A program made the position numbers and the translations under genes. DNA of 54,326 bases from Pseudomonas sp. CBZ-4. GTDB lineage: Bacteria; Pseudomonadota; Gammaproteobacteria; Pseudomonadales; Pseudomonadaceae. Position 1 is the first letter of the stretch, and every line of letters begins with the position of its first letter. The stretch lies in contig NZ_ANNV01000095.1 of NCBI RefSeq assembly GCF_000346755.1, positions 1 to 54,326 on the forward strand, given 5' to 3'. Under the pieces are notes generated by a model. It worked only from the letters and a program-made list of their open reading frames with translations, was not told where the DNA came from and ran no database searches. This document shows, in pieces, positions 1-13,063 of the stretch.

Positions 1-32
1 GTATCAGCTTGCACATCAGTGACTGATAGATC

Positions 33-59
33 GCTATCGCAGGCAAGCCAGCTCCCACA
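33..59. repeat. REP element arm, window-edge fragment
   Basis: This is one arm of a repetitive extragenic palindromic element (core GGCAAGCCAGCTCCCACA) of the same type as the arms at 39004, 49506 and 52476. The sequence to its left resembles the spacers of those complete pairs, sharing a TATCAG and a TGACTGAT stretch. The partner arm therefore probably lies just outside the window. It sits downstream of glmU. Confidence 0.85.
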
Positions 60-85
60 GGGGATTATCGCGTTGTGTGGATAAC

Positions 86-1453
86 TCAGCTCTTCTTGAT
101 TTTGACCGGGCGCTTCCAGCCGTCGATGTTGCGCTGGCGGGCGCGGGCCACGCCGAGCTGCAAGTTATCCACATCCTGGTTGATGGTGGAGCCCGCCGCG
201 GTGGTGGCGCCATCGCCCACCTTCACCGGGGCCACCAGCGAATTGTTGGAGCCGATGAACACGTCTTCGCCCAACACGGTGACGTGCTTGTTGGCGCCAT
301 CGTAGTTGCAGGTGATGGTGCCGGCGCCGATGTTGGTGCGCGCGCCGATGACCGCATCGCCCAGGTAAGTCAGGTGGCCGGCCTTGGCGCCTTCACCCAG
401 GTGGGCGTTTTTCAGTTCGACGAAGTTACCCACATGGGCCTTGGCTTCCAGCACGCTGCCAGGACGCAAACGCGCGAACGGGCCAGCATCGCTGCCCTCG
501 CCCATCACCGCGCCTTCCAGGTGGCTGTTGGCCTTGACCACCACGCCTTTGCGCAGGGTGCTGTCCTTGATCACGCAGTTCGGGCCGATCACCACGTCGT
601 CTTCGATGATCACGCGGCCTTCGAGGATCACGTTGATGTCGATCAGCACGTCGCGGCCTACAGTCACTTCGCCACGCACGTCGAAACGCGCCGGGTCGCG
701 CAGGGTCACGCCCTGGGCCATCAGGCGGCGGCCTTCACGCAGTTGGTAGTGACGCTCCAGTTCGGCAAGCTGCTTGCGGTCGTTGGCGCCCTGCACTTCC
801 ATGGGGTCGAGGGGCTGCTCGGTTGCGACCAGCAGGCCATCACTTACAGCCATCTCGATGACGTCGGTGAGGTAGTACTCGCCCTGGGCGTTGTGGTTGG
901 ACAGGCGGTTCATCCAGTCGGCGAGCTTGTTGGCTGGCACCGCCATGATGCCGGTATTGCCTTCGGTGATGGCGCGCTGGGCTTCGCTGGCGTCTTTATG
1001 CTCGACGATGGCCGCGACCTTGCCGTCGGCGTTGCGCACGATACGGCCATAGCCGGTGGGATCATCCAGCTCGACGGTGAGCAGGCCCATCTGGCCTGTC
1101 ACCACGTGCTTGAGCAGGCGTTGCAGGGTTTCCACTTCGATCAGCGGCACGTCACCGTAGAGGATCAGCACGGTGTCGGCGGTAATGAATGGCACGGCTT
1201 GCGCGGTGGCGTGGCCGGTACCGAGTTGCTGGTCTTGCAATACGAAATTCAGGTCGTCCGCGGCCAGGCGTTCGCGCACCACATCGGCACCGTGGCCGAT
1301 CACCACGTGAATGCGCTGCGGATCGAGCTGCCGGGCGCTGTGGATAACATGGCCAAGCATGGAGTTGCCGGCAACCGGATGCAGCACCTTGGGCAGGGCC
1401 GAACGCATGCGGGTGCCTTGGCCTGCGGCGAGAATGACGATTTCAAGAGACAT
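86..1453 (-). CDS. glmU: Bifunctional GlmU: GlcN-1-P acetyltransferase / UDP-GlcNAc pyrophosphorylase
   Basis: GlmU makes UDP-N-acetylglucosamine, the precursor of peptidoglycan and lipopolysaccharide, in the cytoplasm by acetylating glucosamine-1-phosphate and then coupling it to UTP. The 455-residue length is normal. The N-terminal nucleotidyltransferase signature [11 protein letters not shown] begins near residue 8 and is followed by the sugar-phosphate lysine (PKVLHP). From about residue 250 the protein is a left-handed beta-helix of hexapeptide repeats, with the acetyltransferase-site motif GHLTYLGDA near residue 360. It lies downstream of the ATP synthase operon in the same direction but is separated from it by a strong terminator, so it probably has its own promoter. 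An exact DnaA-box 9-mer sits at each end of the gene region (76-84 and 165-173) and another near its start (1339-1347). Confidence 0.98.
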   Translation of the reverse strand: MSLEIVILAAGQGTRMRSALPKVLHPVAGNSMLGHVIHSARQLDPQRIHVVIGHGADVVRERLAADDLNFVLQDQQLGTGHATAQAVPFITADTVLILYGDVPLIEVETLQRLLKHVVTGQMGLLTVELDDPTGYGRIVRNADGKVAAIVEHKDASEAQRAITEGNTGIMAVPANKLADWMNRLSNHNAQGEYYLTDVIEMAVSDGLLVATEQPLDPMEVQGANDRKQLAELERHYQLREGRRLMAQGVTLRDPARFDVRGEVTVGRDVLIDINVILEGRVIIEDDVVIGPNCVIKDSTLRKGVVVKANSHLEGAVMGEGSDAGPFARLRPGSVLEAKAHVGNFVELKNAHLGEGAKAGHLTYLGDAVIGARTNIGAGTITCNYDGANKHVTVLGEDVFIGSNNSLVAPVKVGDGATTAAGSTINQDVDNLQLGVARARQRNIDGWKRPVKIKKS

Positions 1454-1513
1454 GAATGGCTACCAATCCTGGGCGGTCCGACGTCAGACCAGAGAAGTGT
1501 ATTGCTGAAAAAG

Positions 1514-1541
1514 AAAAAGGGTAGCCGAGGCTACCCTTTTT
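1514..1541 (-). terminator. Rho-independent terminator after atpC
   Basis: A perfect GC-rich stem (GGGTAGCC pairing with GGCTACCC) is flanked by five A on one side and five T on the other. Read on the minus strand it ends the atp operon 36 bases after the atpC stop and before glmU. Because both flanks carry A/T runs it could also act in the opposite direction. Confidence 0.9.
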
Positions 1542-1576
1542 AATCAATCGCACATGAAACAAGACGGCGTGGCCGC

Positions 1577-1993
1577 TTACTTCTTGCGGATCTGCTGGAG
1601 CGTGCGCAGCTGGGCTGCAGCCTCGGCCAGACGTACAGCAGCAGCGCTGTAGTCGAAGTCCGCGCCCTTTTCGTTCAGGGCCTTCTCGGCAGCCTTGACG
1701 GCTTCCTGAGCGGAGGCTTCATCCAGGTCGCCAGCACGTTGCACGGTGTCGGCAAGTACCTTGACCATGTTCGGCTGAACCTCAAGGAAACCACCGGAGA
1801 TGTAAAACACCTCCTTTTCCCCGCCTTGCTTGGTCAGAGTGATCGGACCCGGCTTCAAGCTGGTGATCAACGGCGCGTGACCCATGGCAATACCCAGGTC
1901 ACCGAGTTCGCCGTGTGCAATCACCATCTCTACCAGACCGGAGAAGATTTCCCCTTCCGCGCTGACGATATCGCAATGGACTGTCATAGCCAT
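1577..1993 (-). CDS. atpC: ATP synthase F1 subunit epsilon
   Basis: Subunit epsilon belongs to the central stalk of the F1Fo ATP synthase. It couples rotation of gamma and the c-ring and inhibits ATP hydrolysis. The 138-residue protein has the typical N-terminal beta-sandwich opening ([17 protein letters not shown]), the GDLGI and GHAPLIT stretch, and a C-terminal helical hairpin rich in alanine and glutamate. It is the last gene of the atp operon, 44 bases after atpD, and is followed by a terminator. A perfect stem-loop (2014-2033) fills the gap to atpD. Confidence 0.98.
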   Translation of the reverse strand: MAMTVHCDIVSAEGEIFSGLVEMVIAHGELGDLGIAMGHAPLITSLKPGPITLTKQGGEKEVFYISGGFLEVQPNMVKVLADTVQRAGDLDEASAQEAVKAAEKALNEKGADFDYSAAAVRLAEAAAQLRTLQQIRKK

Positions 1994-2013
1994 CTGATTG
2001 CCTCAACCTGATG

Positions 2014-2033
2014 AGCGCCCGTTTCCGGGCGCT
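2014..2033 (-). repeat. Intergenic stem-loop, atpD-atpC
   Basis: AGCGCCCG pairs perfectly with CGGGCGCT around a four-base loop (TTTC on the plus strand). There is no U-run on either side, so it is not a typical terminator. It occupies the short gap between atpD and atpC and may influence mRNA stability or processing. That role is inferred from position only. Confidence 0.6.
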
Positions 2034-2037
2034 TGGA

Positions 2038-3441
<1,404 letters not shown>

Positions 3442-4302
3442 TTAAACCGCGGCAGCGCCGCCGACGATTTCCGAGATCTCTTGGGTGATCGCAGCCTGAC
3501 GCGCCTTGTTGTAGATCAGCTGCAAATCGCTGATCAGATCACCGGCGTTATCGGTAGCGTTTTTCATCGCGATCATCCGCGCCGCTTGTTCAGCTGCGTT
3601 GTTCTCGACCACCGCCTGGTACACCTGCGACTCCACGTAGCGCACCATCAAGCCGTCAAGCAGCTCTTTGGCGTCTGGTTCGTAGAGGTAGTCCCAGTGG
3701 TGCTTGAGTTCCTGATCCGGAGTCGCCACCAGTGGAATCAATTGCTCCACGGTTGGCTGCTGGGTCATGGTGTTGATGAACTTGTTGGATACCACGGAGA
3801 GGCGGTCAATCCGGCCTTCCAGGTATGCATCCAGCATCACCTTCACACTGCCGATCAAATCATTGATCGACGGCTCTTCACCCAGGTGGCTGATAGCTGC
3901 TACGACGTTGCCGCCGAAGTTACGGAAAAAGGCCGCACCCTTGCTACCAACTACACACAGATCGATCTCGACGCCGTTTTCGCGGTTTACCGCCATGTCC
4001 TTGACCAGGGCCTTGAACAGGTTGGTATTCAAACCACCGCACAAACCACGGTCACTGCTCACAACCACATAACCCACACGCTTAACTTCGCGGTCGATCA
4101 TGAATGGGTGGCGGTATTCCGGGTTGGCGTTGGCCAGATGCCCAATTACCTGGCGGATACGCTCCGCATAAGGACGGCTAGCAGCCATGCGCATTTGTGC
4201 CTTGCGCATTTTGCTGACCGCCACTTTTTCCATGGCGCTGGTAATTTTTTGCGTGCTTTTGATGCTCGCAATCTTACTGCGAATCTCTTTTGCGCCTGCC
4301 AT
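3442..4302 (-). CDS. atpG: ATP synthase F1 subunit gamma
   Basis: Gamma is the rotating central shaft of F1. The 286-residue protein starts with the conserved helix [20 protein letters not shown] and carries the [10 protein letters not shown] segment near residue 85. It ends with the second long helix ([10 protein letters not shown], then [21 protein letters not shown]), which together with the N-terminal helix forms the coiled-coil shaft. It is fourth from the end of the operon between atpA and atpD. Confidence 0.98.
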   Translation of the reverse strand: MAGAKEIRSKIASIKSTQKITSAMEKVAVSKMRKAQMRMAASRPYAERIRQVIGHLANANPEYRHPFMIDREVKRVGYVVVSSDRGLCGGLNTNLFKALVKDMAVNRENGVEIDLCVVGSKGAAFFRNFGGNVVAAISHLGEEPSINDLIGSVKVMLDAYLEGRIDRLSVVSNKFINTMTQQPTVEQLIPLVATPDQELKHHWDYLYEPDAKELLDGLMVRYVESQVYQAVVENNAAEQAARMIAMKNATDNAGDLISDLQLIYNKARQAAITQEISEIVGGAAAV

Positions 4303-4323
4303 GTAACACCTATCAGGTTAGCA

Positions 4324-4347
4324 AGCGGGAGCCTTGCGGCTCCCGCT
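4324..4347 (-). repeat. Intergenic stem-loop, atpA-atpG
   Basis: A perfect ten-base stem (AGCGGGAGCC with GGCTCCCGCT) around a TTGC loop fills the 50-base gap between atpA and atpG. No U-run follows, so it is not a classical terminator. It may act in mRNA processing or differential expression of the atp genes; this is an inference. Confidence 0.6.
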
Positions 4348-4352
4348 GCGGC

Positions 4353-5897
4353 TTACCAGGTTTGGGTGGCCTTGAACTTCTCGATACCGGCTTTCAGGCC
4401 AGCGTCGATTTCGTCATTGAAGTCACCCTTCACGTTGATCTTGGCCAACAAGTCGGCGTGATCGCGGTTGAAGTAAGCAATCAGCGCTTGTTCAAAGCTG
4501 CCAACCTTGGCGATTTCGACGTCAGTCAGGAACCCACGCTCAGCGGCATACAGCGACAACGCCATGTCAGCGATCGACATTGGGGCGTATTGCTTCTGCT
4601 TCATCAGCTCGGTAACGCGCTGACCATGCTCAAGTTGCTTACGGGTCGCTTCGTCCAGGTCAGAAGCGAACTGGGCGAATGCCGCCAGTTCACGGTACTG
4701 AGCCAGAGCGGTACGGATACCACCGGAGAGCTTCTTGATGATCTTGGTCTGAGCGGCACCACCCACACGGGATACCGAAACACCGGCGTTCACTGCAGGG
4801 CGGATACCCGAGTTGAACATGGCCGATTCCAGGAAGATCTGACCGTCGGTGATGGAAATCACGTTGGTCGGAACGAACGCGGAAACGTCGCCAGCCTGGG
4901 TTTCGATGATCGGCAGTGCGGTCAGGGAACCGGTTTTGCCGGTCACTGCGCCGTTGGTGAACTTCTCTACGTACTCTTCCGAAACGCGGGATGCGCGCTC
5001 CAGCAGACGGGAGTGGAGATAGAACACGTCGCCTGGGTAGGCTTCACGGCCTGGTGGACGGCGCAGCAGCAGGGAAATCTGGCGGTAAGCCACTGCTTGC
5101 TTGGACAGATCGTCATAAACGATCAGCGCGTCTTCACCGCGGTCGCGGAAGAATTCACCCATGGTGCAACCGGCATACGGAGCCAGGTATTGCAGCGCAG
5201 GAGATTCCGAAGCACTGGCCGCCACGATGATCGTGTTTTTCAGTGCGCCGTTCTCTTCCAGCTTGCGAACCACGTTGGCGATGGTCGATTGCTTCTGACC
5301 AATAGCTACGTAGACGCAGAAAATGCCGCTGTCTTTCTGGTTGATGATCGCGTCGATGGCCAGAGCGGTTTTACCGATCTGACGGTCACCGATGATCAGC
5401 TCACGCTGGCCACGGCCGACAGGGATCATGGCATCGACAGCCTTGTAGCCAGTCTGTACAGGCTGGTCTACCGACTTACGCCAGATCACGCCTGGAGCAA
5501 CTTTCTCGACCGCGTCGGTCTCGGTGTTGCCCAGTGGACCTTTACCGTCAACAGGGTTACCCAGTGCGTCGACTACGCGACCCAGCAGTTCCTTACCAAC
5601 CGGAACTTCCAGGATACGGCCAGTGCACTTGGCGCTCATGCCTTCAGCCAGGGACTGGTATGCGCCGAGAATAACGGCACCTACGGAGTCCTGCTCCAGG
5701 TTGAGAGCCATACCGAAGACGCCGCCCGGAAACTCGATCATCTCGCCGGACATTACGTCGGCCAGACCGTGAATCCGCACGATACCGTCAGATACGCTGA
5801 CGACAGTGCCTTCGTTACGGGCTTGGGAGGTCACATCGAGCTTGTCGATGCGGCCCTTGATAATTTCACTTATTTCGGAAGGATTGAGTTGCTGCAT
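4353..5897 (-). CDS. atpA: ATP synthase F1 subunit alpha
   Basis: Alpha is the non-catalytic nucleotide-binding subunit that alternates with beta in the F1 hexamer. The 514-residue length is normal. The sequence opens with [17 protein letters not shown]. The P-loop [13 protein letters not shown] lies near residues 169-181, followed by the [14 protein letters not shown] segment, the [27 protein letters not shown] region, and the alpha-specific signature [17 protein letters not shown] near residue 365. It follows atpH by 21 bases in the same operon. Confidence 0.99.
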   Translation of the reverse strand: MQQLNPSEISEIIKGRIDKLDVTSQARNEGTVVSVSDGIVRIHGLADVMSGEMIEFPGGVFGMALNLEQDSVGAVILGAYQSLAEGMSAKCTGRILEVPVGKELLGRVVDALGNPVDGKGPLGNTETDAVEKVAPGVIWRKSVDQPVQTGYKAVDAMIPVGRGQRELIIGDRQIGKTALAIDAIINQKDSGIFCVYVAIGQKQSTIANVVRKLEENGALKNTIIVAASASESPALQYLAPYAGCTMGEFFRDRGEDALIVYDDLSKQAVAYRQISLLLRRPPGREAYPGDVFYLHSRLLERASRVSEEYVEKFTNGAVTGKTGSLTALPIIETQAGDVSAFVPTNVISITDGQIFLESAMFNSGIRPAVNAGVSVSRVGGAAQTKIIKKLSGGIRTALAQYRELAAFAQFASDLDEATRKQLEHGQRVTELMKQKQYAPMSIADMALSLYAAERGFLTDVEIAKVGSFEQALIAYFNRDHADLLAKINVKGDFNDEIDAGLKAGIEKFKATQTW

Positions 5898-5918
5898 TGC
5901 TCTGCTGCCCCTTCAAAC

Positions 5919-6455
5919 TCAAGATTTCAATGCTTCGGCAAGATTCGCGAGTTTGCCGCGAATCGAGCCATCGATAACCAGGTCGCCGGCGCGAATGACA
6001 ATGCCCCCAATGAGGGATTTGTCTTCCGCAACTTGCAGGCGCACTTCCCGGTCGAGTCGTGCACTGAGAACCTTGGCGAGTTTGTCTTGCTGTTCTTGGT
6101 TCAATGCGAAAGCACTGGTCACTTCAACGTCTACCGATTTCTCTTGCTCGGCCTTGTACAGGTCGAACAGAGCGGCAATCTCCGGCAGAAGCAGGAGACG
6201 GTCGTTTTCGGCAACGACGTGCAAGAAGTTCTGCACTTTCACATCAAACTTGTCGCCGCACACTTCAATAAAAGTGGCGGCCTTGTCTGCGCTCGTCAGT
6301 CGCGGGGCCTTGAGCACGCGCTGCATGGTGTCGTCTTGCGACACTGCTGCAGCCAGGCCGAGCATGGCTGACCAAGAGGCCAGCTGCTGGTGGGCCTGGG
6401 CGTGCTCGAAGGCTGCCTTAGCGTAAGGTCGGGCCAACGTGGTCAATTCTGCCAT
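5919..6455 (-). CDS. atpH: ATP synthase F1 subunit delta
   Basis: Delta joins the top of F1 to the peripheral b-subunit stalk (OSCP-type protein). The 178-residue protein shows the N-terminal six-helix domain ([16 protein letters not shown]) and the C-terminal motif [28 protein letters not shown], which is the family signature region. It lies 12 bases downstream of atpF and 21 bases upstream of atpA. Confidence 0.98.
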   Translation of the reverse strand: MAELTTLARPYAKAAFEHAQAHQQLASWSAMLGLAAAVSQDDTMQRVLKAPRLTSADKAATFIEVCGDKFDVKVQNFLHVVAENDRLLLLPEIAALFDLYKAEQEKSVDVEVTSAFALNQEQQDKLAKVLSARLDREVRLQVAEDKSLIGGIVIRAGDLVIDGSIRGKLANLAEALKS

Positions 6456-6467
6456 GATCGCCCTCGC

Positions 6468-6938
6468 TTAAATTTCAGCAGCCAGTTTGTTAACCAGCTC
6501 CGCGTGCGCGTTTTGATCGATTGTGGCACCCAGGATCTTCTCAGCACCGCCAACGGCCAGGGCACCCAGTTGGGCACGCAGCGCGTCTTTGACACTGTTC
6601 AGTTCCTGCTCGATCTCGGCCTGAGCCTGAACCTTCACACGGTCAGCGTCGATACGGGCTTTTTCAACAGCCTCTTCAACGATCTGGTTACCGCGTTTCT
6701 TGGCTTGCTCAATGATTTCGGCTGCTTGAGCTTTCGCTTCGCGCAGTTGCTGACCCGCTTTATCTTGGGCCAACTCCAGGTCGCGAGCTGCTCGTGCTGC
6801 AGCGTCCAGTCCATCCGCAATCTTCTTCTGACGTTCGTGCAGAGCTGCGATGACCGGAGGCCATACGAACTTCATGCAGAAAACGACAAAAATCAAGAAC
6901 GCTAAGGACTGACCAATAATGGTTGCATTAATGTTCAC
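6468..6938 (-). CDS. atpF: ATP synthase Fo subunit b
   Basis: Subunit b forms the peripheral stator stalk. The start chosen is the GTG at 6938, which gives the standard 156-residue protein beginning (M)[16 protein letters not shown] and has a GAGG Shine-Dalgarno element about nine bases upstream. A longer open frame upstream adds twelve non-conserved residues. One membrane segment covers roughly residues 5-25. The rest is a long charged alanine-rich helix that dimerises as a coiled coil. It lies between atpE and atpH. Confidence 0.97.
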   Translation of the reverse strand: MNINATIIGQSLAFLIFVVFCMKFVWPPVIAALHERQKKIADGLDAAARAARDLELAQDKAGQQLREAKAQAAEIIEQAKKRGNQIVEEAVEKARIDADRVKVQAQAEIEQELNSVKDALRAQLGALAVGGAEKILGATIDQNAHAELVNKLAAEI

Positions 6939-6994
6939 GCCAATACCTCGCTCATTCGTTGCACAACACACCAATCACTCGAAAAGACGAGTGA

Positions 6995-7267
<273 letters not shown>

Positions 7268-7340
7268 TTACGTCGTATGGTTTAGGTTTTTTAGATTTTA
7301 AAGCGGTAAAACAAATCGTTTCATAGCCCGGTAGGGCCTA

Positions 7341-7362
7341 CCTTCCCGTTTGACCGGGAAGG
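7341..7362 (-). repeat. Intergenic stem-loop, atpB-atpE
   Basis: CCTTCCCG pairs with CGGGAAGG around a six-base loop in the 134-base gap between atpB and atpE. No U-run follows on the minus strand, so it is unlikely to be a terminator. It could protect the upstream mRNA end or mark a processing site, since subunit c is needed in about ten copies per enzyme. Confidence 0.6.
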
Positions 7363-7386
7363 ACATCAGACTAGCCGAGACTGGTC

Positions 7387-8680
<1,294 letters not shown>

Positions 8681-8754
8681 CACTCTTGCTCCTCAATGGT
8701 CGGCTGCCGGAAATCAATAACTTGGCATAATTTGTGCCGACAAAATGCGCGCAG

Positions 8755-8783
8755 AGTATAGGGGCGGTTCTGCCCCTATTCAA
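8755..8783 (-). promoter_or_regulatory. Sigma-70 promoter of the atp operon
   Basis: On the minus strand a -35 element TTGAAT (8778-8783) and a -10 element TATACT (8755-8760) are separated by exactly 17 bases, which is close to consensus. Initiation here would give a leader of roughly 70 bases before atpI. The spacer contains a perfect inverted repeat, GGGGC-N6-GCCCC (8761-8776). Confidence 0.8.
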
Positions 8784-8828
8784 CTGCCGGGTAGTGATTT
8801 CCGATCACACGCTACATGAGTAAATGTT

Positions 8829-9701
8829 TCAGCGGATGTGGGCAAGGACGCCCTGCAGCTCATCAAGAGAGTTATAGCCGATGACCAATTGGCCTTTGCC
8901 TTTCTTCCCGTGGCGAATCTGCACCGCAGAGCCTAGGCGTTCGGCCAGGCGCTGCTCGAGACGGGCGATATCCGGATCAGGTTTGCTCGTTTCGACCGGT
9001 GCAGGTTTACCACTCAACCACTGGCGAACCAGGGCCTCGGTCTGACGAACGGTGAGCCCTCGTGCGACAACGTGTCGCGCCCCTTCAACCTGTTGATTTT
9101 CCGGCAAACCCAGCAAAGCACGGGCGTGACCCATTTCCAGGTCGCCATGGGACAGCATGGTCTTGATGACTTCCGGCAGCGCGATCAGGCGCAGCAAGTT
9201 GGACACGGTCACGCGGGACTTGCCCACTGCGTCAGCCACTTGTTGCTGGGTCAGCTGGAATTCCTGCTGCAAGCGCTGCAATGCAATCGCTTCTTCGACC
9301 GGGTTGAGGTCTTCACGCTGGATGTTCTCGATCAGCGCCATGGCGATCGCGGTTTCATCCGGTACATCGCGCACCATCGCCGGGATCGTTTCCTTGCCGG
9401 CCTGCTGGCTGGCACGCCAGCGGCGTTCACCGGCGATGATTTCAAAGCGCCCGCCACCAATGGGGCGGACCACGATCGGCTGCATCACGCCCTGGGCCTT
9501 GATCGAATTGGCCAGTTCTTCCAGCGCCTGGGGGTCCATGTCCCGGCGTGGCTGGTATTTGCCGCGCTGGATCAGGTCCAGGGGCAGGTGTTGCAGCTCG
9601 CGCTCGTCGGCCTGCACCGCTTGCTCTTCAAGCGACGTGACAGTCGGACCACTCAGCAGTGCATCCAGTCCACGTCCGAGACCTCGTTTCTTGACGGCCA
9701 T
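8829..9701 (-). CDS. parB: Chromosome-partitioning protein ParB
   Basis: ParB binds parS sites and spreads along DNA as a CTP-dependent clamp, helping to segregate origins. The 290-residue protein begins with the usual basic tail (MAVKKRGLGRGLDALL). It contains the CTP-binding/ParB box (PLDLIQRGKYQPRRDMD and GERRWRASQQAG, near residues 60-120), a helix-turn-helix (VADAVGKSRVTVSNLLRL, near residue 155) and a C-terminal dimerisation region. It is encoded directly after parA. Matching parS sites occur in this window at 25236 and 25866. Confidence 0.98.
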   Translation of the reverse strand: MAVKKRGLGRGLDALLSGPTVTSLEEQAVQADERELQHLPLDLIQRGKYQPRRDMDPQALEELANSIKAQGVMQPIVVRPIGGGRFEIIAGERRWRASQQAGKETIPAMVRDVPDETAIAMALIENIQREDLNPVEEAIALQRLQQEFQLTQQQVADAVGKSRVTVSNLLRLIALPEVIKTMLSHGDLEMGHARALLGLPENQQVEGARHVVARGLTVRQTEALVRQWLSGKPAPVETSKPDPDIARLEQRLAERLGSAVQIRHGKKGKGQLVIGYNSLDELQGVLAHIR

Positions 9702-9710
9702 GGGGATTCC

Positions 9711-10508
9711 TTAAGTTGGCTGGGCTGCAGCGGTGCGTGAGTTGCGGCGTTGACGGCGAACCATCTCGCCGGCCAGGGCCAGGTAGGCAATGGCGCCACG
9801 CGAGGATTTGTCGTACGCCAGCGCGGGCATGCCGTAGCTTGGCGCTTCGGCCAGACGGATGTTGCGCGGGATCACCGTGTCGTAGAGCTGGTCGCCAAAG
9901 TGTTCCTTGAGCTGCGCCGACACGTCGTTCATCAGGCTCAGGCGCGGATCGAACATGGTCCGCAACAGGCCTTCGATCTGCAGGTTCGGGTTGAGCAACT
10001 CGGCGATACGCTTGATGTTATCCACAAGGTCGCTCAAGCCTTCCAGTGCGTAGTATTCGCACTGCATGGGGATAATCACCCCATCGGCTGCCACCAACGC
10101 GTTCAGCGTAAGCATCGACAGTGACGGCGGGCAGTCGATCAAGATGTAATCGTAATTCTCGCGGATCGGCGCCAACGCGCTGCGCAGACGGCTTTCCTTC
10201 ATCTGCATTTCCAGCAGCACCACTTCCGCCGCGGTCAAATCGCGGTTGGCCGGCAGCAGTTGGTAACCACCGTGTTCGGAGAAGTGCATGGCCTGGGCCA
10301 GGTCGCACTCGCCGATCAGCAAGTCGTAGACCGAGTTTTCCAGGCCGTGTTTATCCACACCGCTACCCATGGTGGCGTTGCCCTGTGGATCGAGATCGAT
10401 CAACAGCACCCGGCGCTTGGTAGCCACCAGGGATGCTGCGAGGTTGATGCAGGTGGTGGTTTTGCCCACGCCACCTTTCTGGTTCGCTATCGCGAATACC
10501 TTAGCCAT
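9711..10508 (-). CDS. parA: Chromosome-partitioning ATPase ParA (Soj)
   Basis: ParA is a deviant Walker ATPase that, with ParB, positions and segregates the chromosome origin. The start at 10508 (MAKVFAIANQKGGVGKTTT) gives the usual 265 residues; a longer frame upstream is not conserved. The deviant Walker A motif KGGVGKTT is near residues 10-17, the Walker A' motif LLIDLDPQGN near residue 38, and the Walker B region YILIDCPPSL near residue 120. It is 18 bases downstream of rsmG and 9 bases upstream of parB, so one operon is likely. Two DnaA-box 9-mers lie inside the gene (10018 and 10351). Confidence 0.98.
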   Translation of the reverse strand: MAKVFAIANQKGGVGKTTTCINLAASLVATKRRVLLIDLDPQGNATMGSGVDKHGLENSVYDLLIGECDLAQAMHFSEHGGYQLLPANRDLTAAEVVLLEMQMKESRLRSALAPIRENYDYILIDCPPSLSMLTLNALVAADGVIIPMQCEYYALEGLSDLVDNIKRIAELLNPNLQIEGLLRTMFDPRLSLMNDVSAQLKEHFGDQLYDTVIPRNIRLAEAPSYGMPALAYDKSSRGAIAYLALAGEMVRRQRRNSRTAAAQPT

Positions 10509-10526
10509 TCTTGCTTGTGTTCCCAA

Positions 10527-11171
10527 TCATGCCGTGCGGCGCAGTATCAGCAGATGGCGTTGGCCTTGGCAACCGGGTACGGCCAAGGCGTGTTCGCTAT
10601 CGAGGTGGAAGTCTGCCGGCAATGCTAACAGCTCGTCGCTTGGATGGACGCCCTTCATTGCCAGCCAGCGGGTGTCACGGTCGCCGAGGTGGCGAGTCCA
10701 GTTGCTGAAGTTCTCCATGCTGCTGAAGGCCCGGGAAACAATTCCGTTGAAAGGCTGTTCAGGCGTGAAGGCTTCGACGCGACTGTGGATAACGTGCAGG
10801 TTATCCAACTTGAGTTCGAGTTTGACCTGGGTCAGGAAGCGGGTTTTCTTGCCGTTGCTGTCCAGGCAGGTGACTTGCGACTCGGGAAACAGGATTGCCA
10901 GGGGAATCCCTGGCATGCCGCCGCCACTGCCAACGTCGAGCCAGCGACCGTTTTCGATAAACGGCATCACACTCAAGCTGTCGAGCAAGTGACGCGAAAC
11001 CATTTCGTCTGGATCACGCACTGCAGTCAGGTTGTAGGCCTTGTTCCATTTGATCAACAGGGCCAGGTAGCCCAGCAGCAATTCGTGCTGGGCCGGGGTC
11101 AGGTCGACGCCCAACTGGCGCGCACCTGTGGATAACTCTTCGGCGTGTTGCGAGGTGACCAACGAACTCAA
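10527..11171 (-). CDS. rsmG: 16S rRNA (guanine527-N7)-methyltransferase RsmG
   Basis: RsmG (GidB) uses S-adenosylmethionine to methylate G527 of 16S rRNA. Its loss gives low-level streptomycin resistance in many bacteria. The 214-residue protein shows the SAM-binding loop [16 protein letters not shown] near residues 76-91, preceded by the conserved [19 protein letters not shown] segment. It overlaps mnmG by four bases, as in most gamma-proteobacteria. Two DnaA-box 9-mers lie inside the gene (10784, 11127). Confidence 0.98.
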   Translation of the reverse strand: MSSLVTSQHAEELSTGARQLGVDLTPAQHELLLGYLALLIKWNKAYNLTAVRDPDEMVSRHLLDSLSVMPFIENGRWLDVGSGGGMPGIPLAILFPESQVTCLDSNGKKTRFLTQVKLELKLDNLHVIHSRVEAFTPEQPFNGIVSRAFSSMENFSNWTRHLGDRDTRWLAMKGVHPSDELLALPADFHLDSEHALAVPGCQGQRHLLILRRTA

Positions 11172-13063
11172 GCGCTTTGCTCCAACTGACGGCCCGCGCC
11201 GCGTTTTTTCAAATGAATCATCAACAGCGAAATGGCTGCCGGCGTGACGCCGGGGATGCGTGAAGCCTGGCCCAGGGTTTCTGGCCGAGTTATCCCCAGC
11301 TTGCTTTGGATTTCTTTCGACAACCCGGAAATCCCGGTGTAATCGATATCCACAGGCAGCTTGGTGTCTTCACTGGCGCGCAGGCGAGCGATCTCATCCT
11401 GCTGGCGGTCAATGTAACCGGCGTACTTCGTCTTGATCTCGACCTGCTCGGCGACCTGTGGATCTTCTGCGCCGCCGCCGGTCACTTCGACCAGACCAGC
11501 GTAGTCGATTTCCGGGCGCGACAGCAGGTTGAGCAAGTTGTACTCGTGGGTCAGCGGCGTGCCGAATTTTTCCGCGATTGCGTCGCCCTGTTCGGTGCCC
11601 GGGCGAACCCAGGTGCTTTTCAGGCGTTGCTCTTCCAGGGTGATGCTTTCGCGTTTCTTGCAGAAGGCTTCCCAGCGCGCGTCATCGACCAAGCCCAGCT
11701 CGCGACCTTTTTCGGTCAGGCGCAGGTCGGCGTTGTCTTCGCGCAGGATCAGGCGGTATTCCGCCCGGGAAGTGAACATCCGGTACGGTTCCTGGGTACC
11801 CAGGGTGATCAGGTCATCCACCAACACACCGATGTACGCTTCATCGCGACGCGGGCACCAGCTGTCTTTGCCCTGTGCGCGCAGTGCGGCGTTGGTCCCG
11901 GCCAGCAAACCTTGGGCGCCGGCTTCTTCGTAACCGGTGGTGCCGTTGATTTGTCCGGCGAAGAAAAGACCGCCGATGACTTTGGTTTCCAGGCTGTACT
12001 TCAGGTCACGCGGATCGAAGTAGTCGTACTCGATGGCGTAGCCCGGACGCACGATGTGCGCGTTTTCCATGCCGCGAATCGATTGCACGATCTGGATTTG
12101 CACGTCGAATGGCAGGGAAGTGGAAATCCCGTTCGGGTACAGCTCATGGGTGGTCAAGCCTTCGGGCTCGATAAAGACCTGGTGGCTTTCCTTGTCGGCA
12201 AAGCGGTGGATCTTGTCTTCGATCGACGGGCAATAACGCGGGCCAATACCTTCGATCACCCCGGAATACATCGGCGAACGGTCGAGGTTCGCGGCAATGA
12301 TTTCGTGGGTGCGCGCATTGGTGTGGGTAATCCAGCAGCTCACCTGTTTCGGGTGCTGCTCTTTGGAACCCATGAACGACATCACCGGAATCGGCGTGTC
12401 GCCGGCTTGTTCGGTCATCACCGAGAAATCCACAGAACGCCCATCGATACGCGGCGGGGTCCCGGTTTTCAGGCGACCGACGCGCAGCGGCAACTCACGC
12501 AGGCGTTTTGCCAGGGCAATCGACGGCGGATCACCGGCACGACCGCCGGAATAGTTCTGCATACCGATGTGGATAAGTCCGCCGAGGAAGGTACCGGTGG
12601 TCAACACCACGGATTCTGCGAAGAAACGCAGGCCCATCTGAGTGACAACACCGCGTACTTGATCCTGTTCAACGATCAGGTCATCCGCCGCCTGTTGAAA
12701 TATCCACAGGTTCGGCTGGTTTTCCAGGGTTTCGCGCACGGCCGCCTTGTACAGGATGCGGTCGGCTTGTGCCCGAGTGGCACGCACGGCCGGGCCTTTA
12801 CGGCTGTTCAGCACGCGAAATTGAATGCCACCCTTGTCGGTAGCCATGGCCATCACGCCGCCAAGGGCGTCGATTTCTTTGACCAGATGGCTCTTGCCGA
12901 TCCCACCAATGGCGGGGTTGCAACTCATTGCACCGAGGGTTTCCACGTTGTGCGTGAGCAACAGGGTTTTTACGCCCATGCGTGCTGACGCCAGTGCTGC
13001 CTCGGTACCGGCATGACCGCCGCCGATGACGATCACTTCAAAACGGGAAGGGAAATCCACCAC
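11168..13063 (-). CDS. mnmG: tRNA uridine-5-carboxymethylaminomethyl modification enzyme MnmG
   Basis: MnmG (GidA) is an FAD-dependent enzyme that, with MnmE, builds the cmnm5 modification at tRNA wobble uridine 34. The 631-residue protein has the FAD-binding motif [19 protein letters not shown] near residue 11. The signature [15 protein letters not shown] and the [13 protein letters not shown] stretch are also present, with a C-terminal helical MnmE-interacting domain. Two adjacent GTG codons compete as start; GAGG upstream fits either. It heads the mnmG-rsmG-parA-parB block, and its upstream region holds a DnaA-box cluster. Confidence 0.98.
   Translation of the reverse strand: MVDFPSRFEVIVIGGGHAGTEAALASARMGVKTLLLTHNVETLGAMSCNPAIGGIGKSHLVKEIDALGGVMAMATDKGGIQFRVLNSRKGPAVRATRAQADRILYKAAVRETLENQPNLWIFQQAADDLIVEQDQVRGVVTQMGLRFFAESVVLTTGTFLGGLIHIGMQNYSGGRAGDPPSIALAKRLRELPLRVGRLKTGTPPRIDGRSVDFSVMTEQAGDTPIPVMSFMGSKEQHPKQVSCWITHTNARTHEIIAANLDRSPMYSGVIEGIGPRYCPSIEDKIHRFADKESHQVFIEPEGLTTHELYPNGISTSLPFDVQIQIVQSIRGMENAHIVRPGYAIEYDYFDPRDLKYSLETKVIGGLFFAGQINGTTGYEEAGAQGLLAGTNAALRAQGKDSWCPRRDEAYIGVLVDDLITLGTQEPYRMFTSRAEYRLILREDNADLRLTEKGRELGLVDDARWEAFCKKRESITLEEQRLKSTWVRPGTEQGDAIAEKFGTPLTHEYNLLNLLSRPEIDYAGLVEVTGGGAEDPQVAEQVEIKTKYAGYIDRQQDEIARLRASEDTKLPVDIDYTGISGLSKEIQSKLGITRPETLGQASRIPGVTPAAISLLMIHLKKRGAGRQLEQSA

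Noticed and set aside
77..1543. Long open frame on the plus strand opposite glmU
   Set aside because: It is antisense to a fully conserved gene and reads as a histidine- and valine-rich shadow of GC-rich codons, with no recognisable domain.
8761..8776. GGGGC-N6-GCCCC hairpin as a parB terminator
   Set aside because: No U-run follows on the minus strand. The repeat lies between a good -35 and -10, so it is better seen as part of the atp promoter.
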